Source of the DNA: Pseudomonas sp. GD03858
GTDB taxonomy: Bacteria > Pseudomonadota > Gammaproteobacteria > Pseudomonadales > Pseudomonadaceae
Reading direction: 5' to 3'
NCBI RefSeq assembly: GCF_029840925.1
Contig: NZ_JAOCDM010000011.1
Location: 1-64,000 of the forward strand
DNA length: 64,000 nt
Shown: positions 49,397 to 58,812 of the stretch, piece after piece
How positions within the stretch are numbered: position 1 is the first letter of the stretch
Layout of the letters: the number at the start of each line of letters is the position of its first letter
Notes under the pieces: model-generated
Databases searched by the model: none
What the model saw: only the letters and a program-made list of their open reading frames with translations
Told to the model about the DNA's origin: nothing
Translations under genes and position numbers: made by a program

Positions 49397-50386
49397 TCAT
49401 GCCTTTGCTGCAGCATCTGGCTTGATAGCAATAGCTAACTCCTGGGCTTGGCGAGCAGGGACGCCTTGCTCTGCGATGAAGCTGGCAACCTGCTTTTGCA
49501 GCGGTGGGCGCTCGGGGTCATAGTCCACCCAGTACTTGTTAGCTGCGTTGCGTGCGGCTTCCAGTTGCTTAGTAGAATACGGGAAGTTCAATCCTGATAC
49601 ATCCACATTCCGGCTAGATACAGGCGCAACTCGTTGGTGCTTGTGAAGCTCTTCCAATTGCCGCGCCATCCCATTGAACACCGCATTATTGCGACGTTTC
49701 ACTTCATCTTGCTCGGTCAACTGGTGATCAAGTACGACAACCATTCGCTCTGCATCCTCGGCCCGCTTCTTCATAACAGCGAACTCTGCCGGCGTGTGGG
49801 AGAGTGTTTGGCGTATGAAATCTAGTCCGGCTTGGCCATCCTTGGCTCGTCGCTCTCGGAGCTCCGACTCAGCAGCCTGACGCATTGCCCGCTCTTGCTC
49901 TAGCTCTTCGCGCAAGGCTTCGACTTCAGCGGCGTACTCTGCTGTGCCATTTATCTTGGCAGCCAAGGCTTCAATATCAGCAGGCTTGAAATATAATGGA
50001 TAGCCTTCATCACTCTCCGTGACAGCCTCCCAATAGTCGTATCCTGCCTGAATCGCCATCTCAATATCACGAGGGTCTGGCTCATAGCGGGCGCCTTCAA
50101 GGCTAAGACGACGCTTCTCCGGGATGCCGTTCTTCTTGTTCCCTTTCCTTATGGTTTCGCTACCAACAACCAACTGAAACCCACGGCCAATCACTTCAAC
50201 TTCGTGACCATCATCATTCATGTAGTGGCCATTTAACCCAAGTGCTTGAATGTAGACGTCACACTGCCCAGACAAGACTAATCGCCACAGGTCGCCGCCA
50301 CTTAATGGCGTGTCGGTTAGTGTTCTCAGCCAATCCAAAGCGTTTTCAAATGTGAGCCAATCAAGCAGCCGATAAACCTTTTCCAT
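49397..50386 (-). CDS. Phage protein with central coiled coil (329 aa)
   Basis: MEKVYRLLDWLTFENALDWL opens a globular N-terminal domain (WRLVLSGQCDVYIQALG), then a coiled coil (EYAAEVEALREELEQERAMR and on) and a C-terminal KYWVDYDPERPPLQKQVASF domain. Similar long coiled-coil proteins beside integrases of Pseudomonas prophages have no known function. It lies between integrase and AlpA. Confidence 0.6.
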   Translation of the reverse strand: MEKVYRLLDWLTFENALDWLRTLTDTPLSGGDLWRLVLSGQCDVYIQALGLNGHYMNDDGHEVEVIGRGFQLVVGSETIRKGNKKNGIPEKRRLSLEGARYEPDPRDIEMAIQAGYDYWEAVTESDEGYPLYFKPADIEALAAKINGTAEYAAEVEALREELEQERAMRQAAESELRERRAKDGQAGLDFIRQTLSHTPAEFAVMKKRAEDAERMVVVLDHQLTEQDEVKRRNNAVFNGMARQLEELHKHQRVAPVSSRNVDVSGLNFPYSTKQLEAARNAANKYWVDYDPERPPLQKQVASFIAEQGVPARQAQELAIAIKPDAAAKA

Positions 50387-50564
50387 CCTCACGCCTCCCC
50401 CAAGCGCCCCCACTGAGTAGATAGGCCAGCCAGGCAGGTGGGGAACCTGTTTTCGCCCCGTCGAGCTAGGCCAGCCGAAAACTGTTGCCAGCTAGAGTAC
50501 TGGCTATCCGGACAGTAATAGCATTTAGTCTATATCTGCCTATGTATGCAATGGAAGGCCCGCA

Positions 50565-51878
50565 TCAGACCCACTTGATCGGCACTACTTTGGTATTCTG
50601 GTCAGCGCTATGCGCATAGTCGTATGGAGTAACGTGCTTATCGCGGTTCGCGTCCAGATAATCGGCCCACCACTGAACCATCAGCCGGCGCTCCTCGATG
50701 TACTCGGCCTTGTGGATGTACGCCGCTCGCACGCTGTTGCGTTCTTGGTGGCTCATCTGACGCTCTACCGCGTCTTTGCTCCACAGTCCCGACTCGACGA
50801 GGGCGGAACAAGCCATAGCCCTGAACCCGTGGCCGCACACCTCAGTTTTGGTGTCGTAGCCCATGCGCCGAAGCGCCTTGTTCACCGTGTTCTCACTCAT
50901 GGGCTTCCAGTGGTTGCTGTCACCCGCGAACACCAGGTCGAAGCGCCCCGTGAGCTGGCGCACCTGCTCGAGCGTGGTCAGAGCCTGGCGACTGAGAGGC
51001 ACCAGGTGGGGTGTGCTCATCTTGGAGCCGCGGTGCGAGTTCTTCACGCCTTCGATCTGCTGGCGCTCGCCCGGGATCTCCCACATGGATCGGTCGGTGT
51101 CGATCTCTGGCCAGCGTGCAAACCGCAGCTCGCTGGACCGGATGAAAACCAGCAGGGTGAGCTGTGTTGCCAACCTGGTCAGCGGTCGACCGGTGTCGCT
51201 GTCGATTCTTTGCAGCAGCTCAGGCAGCCGATCCAGCGCCAGCGCAGGCCGGTGGACAGTCTTGCGTGTGGCGGTTGCGCCCTGGAGGTCCACCGCTGGG
51301 TTGGTGTCGATGTGTCCTTGCTGGACAGCCATGCGCATGATGCCGGTCATGTACTGCCGTAGCCGGCCGGCAGTATCCAGGACTTCGCGTTTCTCCACTA
51401 CCTTGAGCGGCGCCAGCAGGTCGCGGGTCTTCAGGCCGGCCACCGGGCGCTGGCCCAGGGCCGGGAGCAGGTAGGTTTCGATCCGCCGCCACACCGTCGC
51501 GGCATGGCCTGGGGACCACTTCTTCGAACAGGCCTCGTGCCAGTCCTTAGCCAACACCCCGAAGGTATTGGCCCTGGCATTCGCCGCCTCGACCTTCCCC
51601 TGCCTGGCGCTCTCAATCGGGTCTTTACCATGCGCCAACAACTCCAGCGCTTCGGCCCGGCGCTCACGGGCGGCTTTGAGGGTCAGCGCGGGATAGTTGC
51701 CGAAGGTGGCCAGCCCCTCCCTGCCATCCGGCCGCTTGAACTTCATGCGCCAGATCTTGCTGCCGTTCTTCTTGACCAGCAGGAACAGGCCCTGGCCGTC
51801 GAACAGCGTGTAATCCTTGTCCCGCGGCTTGGCAGCCTCACATTTGGGGTCTGAGAGGGGGGTAACGATGCGTGCCAT
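50565..51878 (-). CDS. Tyrosine site-specific integrase (P4-type)
   Basis: The 437-residue protein has the DUF4102 N-terminal arm-binding domain (FDGQGLFLLVKKNGSKIWRM), the core-binding SAM-like domain, and the catalytic residues Arg (FIRSSELRFARW), HGFR (EVCGHGFRAMACSALVES), His (MSHQERNSVRAAYIH) and Tyr (AAYIHKAEYIEERR). It should act at the tRNA-Thr 3' end some 160 bp away. TATACCT boxes overlap its start region. Confidence 0.93.
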   Translation of the reverse strand: MARIVTPLSDPKCEAAKPRDKDYTLFDGQGLFLLVKKNGSKIWRMKFKRPDGREGLATFGNYPALTLKAARERRAEALELLAHGKDPIESARQGKVEAANARANTFGVLAKDWHEACSKKWSPGHAATVWRRIETYLLPALGQRPVAGLKTRDLLAPLKVVEKREVLDTAGRLRQYMTGIMRMAVQQGHIDTNPAVDLQGATATRKTVHRPALALDRLPELLQRIDSDTGRPLTRLATQLTLLVFIRSSELRFARWPEIDTDRSMWEIPGERQQIEGVKNSHRGSKMSTPHLVPLSRQALTTLEQVRQLTGRFDLVFAGDSNHWKPMSENTVNKALRRMGYDTKTEVCGHGFRAMACSALVESGLWSKDAVERQMSHQERNSVRAAYIHKAEYIEERRLMVQWWADYLDANRDKHVTPYDYAHSADQNTKVVPIKWV

Positions 51879-51945
51879 AGGTATACGTTTTCTCGTCGAA
51901 CCAGCGTATACCCTAACGTATACCTAAAATTGGTATATGCCTAGA
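51879..51945. promoter_or_regulatory. Integrase arm-type repeats, right end
   Basis: TATACCT on the minus strand at 51879-51885, TATACCCTAA at 51907-51916, TATACCTAAA at 51919-51928 and an inverted GGTATA after it. They match the left-end TATACCTAAA repeats. Confidence 0.55.
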
Positions 51946-51970
51946 GACAGAATGAGACAGGTAGAAACAA

Positions 51971-51995
51971 GAAAGCCCGCACTTGGCGGGCTTTC
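51971..51995. terminator. Rho-independent terminator between integrase and tRNA
   Basis: GAAAGCCCGC/GCGGGCTTTC around ACTTG. It insulates the integrase from tRNA-Thr transcription, as commonly seen at tRNA att sites. Confidence 0.75.
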
Positions 51996-52038
51996 AGGGG
52001 GGGCCGCGTACAAGGAAAGACGTATCGGAACAGCTGGA

Positions 52039-52114
52039 TGGTGCCGGAGACAGGAATCGAACCTGCGACCTTCGCGTTACGAGTGCGCTGCTCTACCGAC
52101 TGAGCTACACCGGC
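52039..52114 (-). tRNA. tRNA-Thr(CGT), prophage attachment gene
   Basis: The minus strand gives a cloverleaf beginning GCCGGTGTAGCTCAG, anticodon loop CTCGTAA (anticodon CGT), T-arm GGTTCGATTCC and encoded CCA. The 3' acceptor strand (CTCCGGC) pairs with GCCGGTG except for a T-T at pair 6, perhaps because the 3' end is phage-derived. Confidence 0.9.
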
Positions 52115-52172
52115 GTGTTGCGCAACGTACCACTGCCGTGTCGGTTACGCAAACCCCTGTTTCACCTCACTT

Positions 52173-52583
52173 TCATTGCACCGTGCAGCCATTCGGCGCG
52201 AGGTCTTCCTCCACCGTGGTGACACAGGTCCAGCCCGCCTGGGTACGCGCCAGGGTGAGGGTCTTGCCCAGTACATTGGCCGGCGCTTCGGCCAGGGTGC
52301 AGGCAATGCTGGCGGTGCCGTCCGCCGCCCTGCCGCTGGCGCTGATCGCGCAATGCGCGGTGCTCGGCTGGCCGCCCAGGCTGGCGACGTCGGGCACGTC
52401 CTTGCCTTCGTTCAACCGCACGTCCATCGGCGTCTTCAGCGCGGAGATCTCCAGCAGCGCCGCCGCGGCCTTGGCGCGGGCCTGGTGGTTGGTGTACATG
52501 GGGATGGCGATGGTCGCCAGGATGCCGATGATCGCCACGACGATCATCAGTTCGATCAGGGTGATACCTCGTTGCCCTTTCAT
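52173..52583 (-). CDS. pilA: Type IV pilin PilA
   Basis: The 136-residue prepilin has the type IV leader MKGQRG cut before [16 protein letters not shown]; the mature residue 1 is Ile instead of the usual Phe, and Glu5 is conserved. Four cysteines in the C-terminal half (AHCAI, SIACT, WTCV, NGCT) allow two disulfides. PilD encoded nearby should process it. It is divergent from pilC. Confidence 0.88.
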   Translation of the reverse strand: MKGQRGITLIELMIVVAIIGILATIAIPMYTNHQARAKAAAALLEISALKTPMDVRLNEGKDVPDVASLGGQPSTAHCAISASGRAADGTASIACTLAEAPANVLGKTLTLARTQAGWTCVTTVEEDLAPNGCTVQ

Positions 52584-52799
52584 GAACGGTCTTCCTTCGC
52601 AATACATGGAGGCGCGGTCGGCGTTGGCTGCGCCCTGCCCGGCAGGCGCGCAGTAGGCCTGAACCGACACCTTTTGTCACCCCTGCTCGGCAGGGCGTCA
52701 TCTTCGCTGAACTACTCTAGTGAGCGTCATGGAAACGCGCCCGGGGACGGGCCCGGCAAGCTGTTACGGGGCTTGTCGCACTACGGCGAGGGACTTCGC

Positions 52800-54011
52800 A
52801 TGCAACCTTCCACTCACCTCTATGCCTGGGAAGGCGTCGATGCCTCCGGCGTTCATCGACACGGTCAGCACAGCGGGCGCAGTCCGGCGTTCGTGCAGGC
52901 GTGGCTGCGCCAGCAGGGCATTCGCCCGACGCGGGTGCGGCTGGTGGGCGGATTGCGCTGGCGTTGGCCGCGGCGGGCGGGCAAGGCGGATGCGCCGGGG
53001 TTCAGTCGGCAGCTGGCGACATTGCTGATGGCGGGGGTGCCGTTGCTGCAGGCGTTCGAGGTGATGGCGCGCAGCACGGCGGACAGTGGCATGGCGGTGT
53101 TGCTGGCGCGGTTGAAACAGGATGTGGCGGCGGGGTTGGGGCTGGCGGAGGCGTTGCAGCGTCACCCGACGTGGTTCGATGCGCTGTACTGCAACCTGGT
53201 GCGGGTGGGCGAGCAGTCGGGCACGCTGGACCGGCAGCTGGAGCAGATGGCCGGGATGCTGGAGAAACGCCAGGCGCTGCGGCAGAAGGTGCGCAAGGCG
53301 ATGCTGTATCCGGCGCTGTTGCTGCTGACCGGGCTTGGGGTCGCGGCGTTGTTGCTGCTGGAGGTGGTGCCGCGCTTCCAGGGGCTGTTCGCCAGTTTCG
53401 ACAAGGCGTTGCCGCCGTTCACGCAGTGGGTGATCGATTTATCCACAGGGCTGGGCAACCACGTGGGGTGGCTGGTGCTGTTGATAACCCTGTCGGGGGT
53501 TGGAGTGCGGATGCTTTATCGGCGCCATCTGCCGGCGCGCCTGTGGATGGTGCGCTGGGGGCTGCGGGTGCCGGTGATCGGCACGTTGCTCGGGCAAGCG
53601 GCGTTGGCGCGTTTCGCGCGCAGCCTGGCGACTTCTTATGGGGCTGGGGTGGCGTTGCTGGATGCATTGGCCACGGTGGCGCCGGTCAGCGGCAATAGCT
53701 TGCATGAGCGGGCGATCCTGGCCCTGCGCCAGCGCGTGGCCAATGGACTGGGCTTGCAGCAGGCGATGGAGGAGGATGACGGGGTGTTTCCGCCGCTGTT
53801 GCGCCAGCTGGTGGCGGTCGGCGAGGCCAGCGGCACCCTCGACAGGATGCTGGACAAGGCCGCGCAGCATTACGAAGAACAGGTGGGGCAAGCGCTGGAG
53901 CAGTTGACCACGCTGCTGGAGCCGGCCATCGTGCTGATCCTTGGGCTGCTGGTGGGGGGCCTTGTCGTGGCGATGTACTTGCCGATTTTCCAGTTGGGTA
54001 GCTTGATCTGA
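52800..54011 (+). CDS. pilC: Type IV pilus inner-membrane platform protein PilC
   Basis: The 403-residue protein has two GspF domains (FSRQLATLLMAGVPLLQAFE and RFARSLATSYGAGVALLDAL) and three membrane segments. It forms the pilus assembly platform. GAGGG precedes the ATG at 52800. It is followed by pilD after two bases. The assembly ATPase gene pilB, which precedes pilC in P. aeruginosa, is absent. Confidence 0.92.
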   Translation: MQPSTHLYAWEGVDASGVHRHGQHSGRSPAFVQAWLRQQGIRPTRVRLVGGLRWRWPRRAGKADAPGFSRQLATLLMAGVPLLQAFEVMARSTADSGMAVLLARLKQDVAAGLGLAEALQRHPTWFDALYCNLVRVGEQSGTLDRQLEQMAGMLEKRQALRQKVRKAMLYPALLLLTGLGVAALLLLEVVPRFQGLFASFDKALPPFTQWVIDLSTGLGNHVGWLVLLITLSGVGVRMLYRRHLPARLWMVRWGLRVPVIGTLLGQAALARFARSLATSYGAGVALLDALATVAPVSGNSLHERAILALRQRVANGLGLQQAMEEDDGVFPPLLRQLVAVGEASGTLDRMLDKAAQHYEEQVGQALEQLTTLLEPAIVLILGLLVGGLVVAMYLPIFQLGSLI

Positions 54012-54013
54012 AC

Positions 54014-54880
54014 ATGAATGCCTGGTCCCTCGTCCTCGATCATCCGCCGTTGTTCTTCGCCCTGGCTGCGGTGCTGGGGTTGCTGGTGGGGAGTTTTCTC
54101 AATGTGCTGGCGCACCGGCTGCCGGTGATGCTCGAGCGCCAGTGGCAGCGCGAGGCGCAGGAGGTGCTGGGGCTGGCGCCGACGGTGCATGAGCGCTTCG
54201 ACCTGTGCCTGCCGGCTTCGCGCTGCCCGCATTGCCAACACAAGATCCGTGCCTGGGAGAACATCCCGGTGTTGAGCTACCTGGCGTTGCGCGGGCGTTG
54301 CTCGGCGTGCAAGGCGCGGATCAGTGCGCGTTATCCGCTGGTGGAGCTGGCCTGCGCCCTGCTCTCGCTGCTGGTGGCCTGGCATTTCGGGCCGGGCGTC
54401 GAAGCGCTGGCGGTTATGTTGCTGACCTGGGGCCTGATCGGCTTGAGCCTGATCGATGCCGAGCACCAGCTGCTGCCGGATGTGCTGGTGCTACCGCTAC
54501 TGTGGCTGGGGCTGGTGGTCAACGCCTTCGGGCTGCTGGTGCCGCTGGCCGATGCGGTGTGGGGCGCGGTGGCGGGTTACCTGAGCCTGTGGTCGGTGTA
54601 CTGGGTGTTCAAGCTGGTGACCGGCAAGGAAGGCATGGGCTTTGGCGACTTCAAGCTGCTGGCCATGCTCGGTGCCTGGGGCGGCTGGCAGATTTTGCCG
54701 CTGACGTTGATGCTGGCCTCCTTGGTGGGGGCGCTGGTCGGGCTGACACTGGTGCGTCTGAAGCGCTCGCAGATGGGCGCGGCGCTGCCTTTCGGGCCTT
54801 ATCTGGCCATTGCGGGGTGGATCGCAGTGCTCTGGGGTGATGAAATAGTCGCCTCATACCTGCAACTGCTTGGAACCTGA
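54014..54880 (+). CDS. pilD: Prepilin peptidase / N-methyltransferase PilD
   Basis: The 288-residue membrane protein has the N-terminal methyltransferase part with two CxxC pairs (CPHCQHK and CSACKA), and the catalytic aspartates in [11 protein letters not shown] and [10 protein letters not shown]. It cleaves and methylates PilA-like pilins and type II pseudopilins. It overlaps coaE by one base. Confidence 0.94.
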   Translation: MNAWSLVLDHPPLFFALAAVLGLLVGSFLNVLAHRLPVMLERQWQREAQEVLGLAPTVHERFDLCLPASRCPHCQHKIRAWENIPVLSYLALRGRCSACKARISARYPLVELACALLSLLVAWHFGPGVEALAVMLLTWGLIGLSLIDAEHQLLPDVLVLPLLWLGLVVNAFGLLVPLADAVWGAVAGYLSLWSVYWVFKLVTGKEGMGFGDFKLLAMLGAWGGWQILPLTLMLASLVGALVGLTLVRLKRSQMGAALPFGPYLAIAGWIAVLWGDEIVASYLQLLGT

Positions 54881-55503
54881 TGAGCACAGCGCCCTTCACA
54901 CCTTGGATTCTCGGCCTGACCGGCGGCATCGGCAGCGGCAAGAGCGCCGCCGCCGAGCGTTTCGTCGAGCTGGGCGTGCACCTGGTCGATGCCGACCAGG
55001 CGGCGCGCTGGGTCGTCGAGCCGGGCCGCCCGGCCCTGGCCAGCATCGTCGAGCGTTTCGGCCCCGGCGTGTTGCTGGACGATGGCCAGCTCGACCGTGG
55101 CGCCCTGCGCCAGCTGATCTTCGCCGACCCGGCGCAACGGCAATGGCTCGAGCAACTGCTACACCCGCTGATCGGCCAGGAGATCTTCAGCTACCTGGCC
55201 AAGGCCGAGACGCCCTATGCGGTGTATGTCTCGCCGCTGCTGATCGAGTCGGGGCAGTTCCGCAAGACCCAGCGCATATTGGTGATCGATGCGCCGGCCG
55301 AGTTGCAGGTGCAGCGCACCCTGCAACGGGACAACACCAGCCCCGAGCAGGTGCAGGCGATTCTCAAGGCCCAGCTGGCCCGGGAAGAGCGCCTGCGCCA
55401 TGCCGATGACGTGGTGGTCAACGATCGTGACCTGCAATCGCTGCACGACGAGATCGACCGCCTGCACCACTTTTACCTGACTTTGCGAGGAGGCCAGCCA
55501 TGA
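54880..55503 (+). CDS. coaE: Dephospho-CoA kinase
   Basis: The 207-residue kinase has a P-loop ([16 protein letters not shown]), DADQAAR and a C-terminal [17 protein letters not shown]. It catalyses the last step of coenzyme A synthesis. The conserved order pilD-coaE-yacG and the four-base overlap with yacG support it. Confidence 0.95.
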   Translation: MSTAPFTPWILGLTGGIGSGKSAAAERFVELGVHLVDADQAARWVVEPGRPALASIVERFGPGVLLDDGQLDRGALRQLIFADPAQRQWLEQLLHPLIGQEIFSYLAKAETPYAVYVSPLLIESGQFRKTQRILVIDAPAELQVQRTLQRDNTSPEQVQAILKAQLAREERLRHADDVVVNDRDLQSLHDEIDRLHHFYLTLRGGQP

Positions 55504-55700
55504 GCCAGCCGATGACCGTTGATTGCCCGACCTGCGGGGCGCCTGTGGAATGGGGGGAGAAGAGCCCGTTCCGGCCGTTCTGTTCGGACCGCTGCAAATT
55601 GATCGACCTGGGGGCCTGGGCGGCCGAGGAACACAAGATCGCGGGGGCACAAGAGTCCGAGGATGAGCTGTATTCGGGGGATCTGGAGCCGCGGCACTAA
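55500..55700 (+). CDS. yacG: DNA gyrase inhibitor YacG (zinc protein)
   Basis: The 66-residue protein has the four-Cys zinc site CPTCGAPV and [11 protein letters not shown] followed by an acidic tail ([17 protein letters not shown]). In E. coli, YacG binds GyrB and inhibits supercoiling. Confidence 0.92.
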   Translation: MSQPMTVDCPTCGAPVEWGEKSPFRPFCSDRCKLIDLGAWAAEEHKIAGAQESEDELYSGDLEPRH

Positions 55701-55732
55701 GCTGGGCTTGGTGGGGTGAGTACCACCGCAAT

Positions 55733-55754
55733 CGCGGGGCAAGCCCGCTCCCAC
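55733..55754. repeat. REP-type palindrome (CGCGGGGCAAGCCCGCTCCCAC)
   Basis: Same family as 2545-2566, opposite orientation, downstream of yacG. The following 170 bp up to 55926 show no other feature. Confidence 0.75.
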
Positions 55755-55926
55755 GTTCTGGTCGGTCAAACGCCCATTGCGTGGGAGCTCGACTTTCAGT
55801 CGGCAAAACGCCCCAAGACGTTTCGTACGGGTCAATCAGACCAAGCTGAATAGGCGCGCGCTCCATCCATTGGCATCGTTCGAAGCCCATGGATCAAGGC
55901 CTCACGGACTGAGGTAGGAAGCACGC

Positions 55927-56412
55927 ATGCAAGTCGACAAACACTACCAGGTCATCGCTTCGCATGGCGTTGTGTTCGACGTAAACGAGTTCACCCTACA
56001 ACCCGACGCATGTTGCCATCTGCGGACCCTTAGCCTGCCGTTCGTTCACAAAGCGCACTATCAGGTCGTGGAAAAAGTGGCAGAGCTCTACGACAGAATG
56101 CTGCCTGGGAAACTGGCCTGCCATATGAGGGTCGCAGTCTCCCGTCCCCTTAGCCGCCAGCAAGGCGACCTGCTCAACGAACAGCGCCACACTGTCACCA
56201 ATGTTATCGGCGCGCTGGCAGGCAAAACCACAGCGGCACTGGTGGGCGGCCCGGCTGGCTTTGTGGCCGGTCTTGTGACGGGGGGCGCTACCTCGTGGGT
56301 AGCAAAGGCAAACATTCCTACCTTCCACGCAGGTGATGTGCTGGTATTGCTATCAGCCTGGGTAAATGGCGGTATCGGACCGCAGTCATCCTCATTGCTG
56401 CTGATCATCTGA
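55927..56412 (+). CDS. Hypothetical protein with Gly-rich hydrophobic segment (161 aa)
   Basis: Not recognised. The N-terminal half is soluble (NEFTLQPDACCHLRTLSLPF); residues 100-130 are Gly/Ala-rich and hydrophobic (GALAGKTTAALVGGPAGFVA), followed by GLVTGGATSWVA. Such glycine-zipper segments insert in membranes or form pores in bacteriocins and some toxins. A small membrane protein gene follows 13 bases later, so a toxin-immunity pair is one reading. Confidence 0.55.
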   Translation: MQVDKHYQVIASHGVVFDVNEFTLQPDACCHLRTLSLPFVHKAHYQVVEKVAELYDRMLPGKLACHMRVAVSRPLSRQQGDLLNEQRHTVTNVIGALAGKTTAALVGGPAGFVAGLVTGGATSWVAKANIPTFHAGDVLVLLSAWVNGGIGPQSSSLLLII

Positions 56413-56425
56413 GCAGGACGCCGAC

Positions 56426-56674
56426 ATGCCAGAACTGTACTTCATCGCTTACGGGTTGGCGGCAGGCGTACTGCTCGACTGGGTGTGCCGCCCCAAAATG
56501 CTGCGAAGGGCTGTGTACATCATCTTCATGGTGGTTGGCATTACCACTTGCTCCCAATTGGGCGAACGGCAAGTACTGCAGCTCGATGGTGGTCTGTGGG
56601 GGATGTTGTTCATGCTTGTCGGCCAGCGTCTGCTGTTCAAACGCTCACGCTATTTTCACGATGATTCGCATTGA
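56426..56674 (+). CDS. Small inner-membrane protein (82 aa)
   Basis: Three hydrophobic segments (YFIAYGLAAGVLLDWV, AVYIIFMVVGITTC, GLWGMLFMLVGQRLLF). It is in operon with the preceding glycine-rich protein. No family recognised. Confidence 0.55.
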   Translation: MPELYFIAYGLAAGVLLDWVCRPKMLRRAVYIIFMVVGITTCSQLGERQVLQLDGGLWGMLFMLVGQRLLFKRSRYFHDDSH

Positions 56675-56770
56675 GAAACGGCGGGCCCAGGTCACTCAAC
56701 TCGCGTGGCAAGCCCACAAGGACAGTGTTTGGCTTGGGAGGGCTACGCGCAGAGGCCCGTACAGGCGACC

Positions 56771-57478
56771 TTAGCGTTCCTCGTCCTTCCACGGCGCCTG
56801 CAGATAGCGCGTGCGGTTGAACGTCTCCAGCCACTCCGGGCAGAACACCACCAGGGCACTGATCACCGTGCCATTGATAAACGCCTCGGGGAACATCATC
56901 AGCCACAGGTAGCCGACAAAATCGCCGAGCCACTCCGGCATGGCGAAACGCTCGTCCAGCCACAGCAGCCCCAGCGCGGCCGATACGCATACCAGCACGG
57001 TCAGCGCGGCGGGAAAGAACCCTGAACAGAATATGTATACGAACAGGTTACGCGGCTGCGCGCGCTCGACCAGGATCGCGCACACCTCGGTGACCAGCAC
57101 CGGCAGACCGACGATCAGCAGGCCATTGACGCCTATCGCGGCGAGGTCCTGGCGGCCCAACAGCAACAGGCCGAGCTGGGCGAGAAAGCCGCCGAGGACC
57201 GCCAGCGGCCAGTCCAGCAGCAGGGTAACGGCGGTCATGCCGATGAAGTGGTACGACACACCGGTGTCGAAGTCGCGGCGCACCAGCCACAACACGAACA
57301 GGCAGAACACGGTGCCGAACAGCAGGTGCTGGCGACGGGTGTCGGTGAGCAGCTCGACCCAGCGGGTGCGGCTGGCGGCCCAGATCAGCAGGGGCACGTA
57401 ACCGAGCCAGCCGAGGGTGAGGCTGGTGCTGGACAAGACCTGTGCGCTGATCACCTGAACAATATCCCTGTCGGTCAT
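56771..57478 (-). CDS. Energy-coupling factor permease, CbiM-like
   Basis: The 235-residue protein has six to seven hydrophobic segments and motifs of CbiM/ECF-type cobalt or nickel transport membrane proteins (FHFIGMTAVTLLLDWP-type region, PEAFINGTVISALVVF). No ATPase or CbiQ partner is adjacent. It may be a stand-alone S-component-like transporter. Confidence 0.75.
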   Translation of the reverse strand: MTDRDIVQVISAQVLSSTSLTLGWLGYVPLLIWAASRTRWVELLTDTRRQHLLFGTVFCLFVLWLVRRDFDTGVSYHFIGMTAVTLLLDWPLAVLGGFLAQLGLLLLGRQDLAAIGVNGLLIVGLPVLVTEVCAILVERAQPRNLFVYIFCSGFFPAALTVLVCVSAALGLLWLDERFAMPEWLGDFVGYLWLMMFPEAFINGTVISALVVFCPEWLETFNRTRYLQAPWKDEER

Positions 57479-57564
57479 GTGGACAAGCCTGAGTCTACAC
57501 CCATTCTCCCTTGCGTCTGGTTGCTATAGGCTGGCACCTCCATTCGATGCAGGACGCATCCTCC

Positions 57565-57996
57565 ATGACCGAAGGAATCAACCTGCCCTTGCTCCTGGGC
57601 GCAGTGTTCAGCGCCGTCGCAGGTGTGCTGCACCTGATGGTCATCGCCGTGGGGCCGCGCTGGTACCGCCTGTTTGGCGCGGGCGAGCGCATGGCCCGGG
57701 CCGCCGAACCAGGCCGTGCCTACCCTGCCCTGATCACCACCGTGATCGCTTCGGTCCTGCTGATCTGGGCGGCCTACGCGCTATCGGCAGCCGGCGTGAT
57801 CGCACCGCTGCCGTTGCTGTTGCCGATCATCTGCCTGATCACGCTGGTGTATCTGGCCCGGGGGCTGCTGGGCCCGCTTTTGCTGGCCGGCACCGGACGC
57901 AGCCGGCGTTTCATCGCGGTCAGTTCGGCCATCTGCCTGGGCGGTGGGCTGCTACACCTGTTCGGTGTGATCCAGCAATGGTTGGTGCTGGGCTGA
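57565..57996 (+). CDS. Small four-helix membrane protein (143 aa)
   Basis: Four predicted membrane segments (LLLGAVFSAVAGVLHLMVIA, LITTVIASVLLIWAAYALSA, LLPIICLITLVYLARGLLG, FIAVSSAICLGGGLLHLFGV). No known function; typical of a conserved Pseudomonas gene. The ATG at 57565 is preferred, with an alternative at 57547. Confidence 0.65.
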   Translation: MTEGINLPLLLGAVFSAVAGVLHLMVIAVGPRWYRLFGAGERMARAAEPGRAYPALITTVIASVLLIWAAYALSAAGVIAPLPLLLPIICLITLVYLARGLLGPLLLAGTGRSRRFIAVSSAICLGGGLLHLFGVIQQWLVLG

Positions 57997-58051
57997 TTCC
58001 CACGCACAAACAGCATCTTACCGTCATCAATTAGCGACTAAGCTTGTCCCC

Positions 58052-58681
58052 ATGGATGACTCAGACTACCTGCGCCTGCTTACCATCCAGGCCGAACAAG
58101 CCAATGCGTTCCTGTCCAATGCCCGCAAATGGGAGCGCGAGCGTTGGGTCTGCCAGCGCCTGCTGCAAGGGCTGAACATTCCCTACCGCAGCGAGGACTT
58201 TACCCCGGCCGGCCAGGAGCCGCCGGATGTGCTGTTCCGCGACGCGGCATTCGAGGTGTTCTTCGTGCTCGACGAGGGGCGCCGGCTCAACGACGAGTGG
58301 CGCGAGGAACTGCAACGCCGGCGCAGCGCGTTTTCCCTGAGCCAGCTGGTGCGCCGCGAGCAGCGGCCACGGCGGATCAGCGCCCAGGAGCTGCTGGCGC
58401 GCCTGGCGCCGACCCTGCGCAAGAAATCGCACAACTACCGCGAGCGCGGGCTGGACCTCGGCGAGCTGGACATCATCGCCTTCGCCAGCCTCAAGCGCGA
58501 GGTGCTCGACCTCAACAGCCATTTTCCGCCGCCCACCGAGTACCTGCGCCAGGGCTGGCGATCGCTGTCGCTGGTGGGGCCGACGTTCGCCCGGGTGCTG
58601 TTCGCCCACCCGGACGCGCCGGATTTTCTGCGCGGCAACCTGGGGCGCAGCATCGTGTTCGACGTAGGTATCAGTCTTTGA
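58052..58681 (+). CDS. DUF1780 family protein (209 aa)
   Basis: A soluble protein (YLRLLTIQAEQANAFLSNAR) with PDVLFRDAAFEVFFVLDEGR and YRERGLDLGELDIIAFASLK, which matches the DUF1780 family conserved in Pseudomonas. The D-x(n)-E-V-F pattern resembles a restriction-like fold, but activity is not established. Confidence 0.8.
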   Translation: MDDSDYLRLLTIQAEQANAFLSNARKWERERWVCQRLLQGLNIPYRSEDFTPAGQEPPDVLFRDAAFEVFFVLDEGRRLNDEWREELQRRRSAFSLSQLVRREQRPRRISAQELLARLAPTLRKKSHNYRERGLDLGELDIIAFASLKREVLDLNSHFPPPTEYLRQGWRSLSLVGPTFARVLFAHPDAPDFLRGNLGRSIVFDVGISL

Positions 58682-58812
58682 TCCAGTGCCGGGTGTCTTT
58701 GCGATCACGTACACTCGGCGCCAGAGATAGAAAGCATTATCATTCGATCCATGCGTTTGCGTGAACGCTGTGGCGTGCACGCAGTCACAAACGTCTATCC
58801 GAGAGGCCCATC

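Larger units (their letters stand above)
13936..52060. mobile_element. Lambda/HK97-like siphoprophage in tRNA-Thr(CGT), about 38 kb
   Basis: A tyrosine integrase lies next to the 3' end of a tRNA-Thr gene, followed leftward by regulatory, replication, head, tail and lysis genes in the usual siphophage order. The left boundary is set by a degenerate copy of the tRNA 3' end (GGAGACAGGAGTCGAA) at 13942-13957 and by TATACCTAAA arm-like repeats on both inner flanks. The structural set is complete (terminase to fibres). The endolysin has an amber codon and no CI-type repressor is recognisable. Confidence 0.85.
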
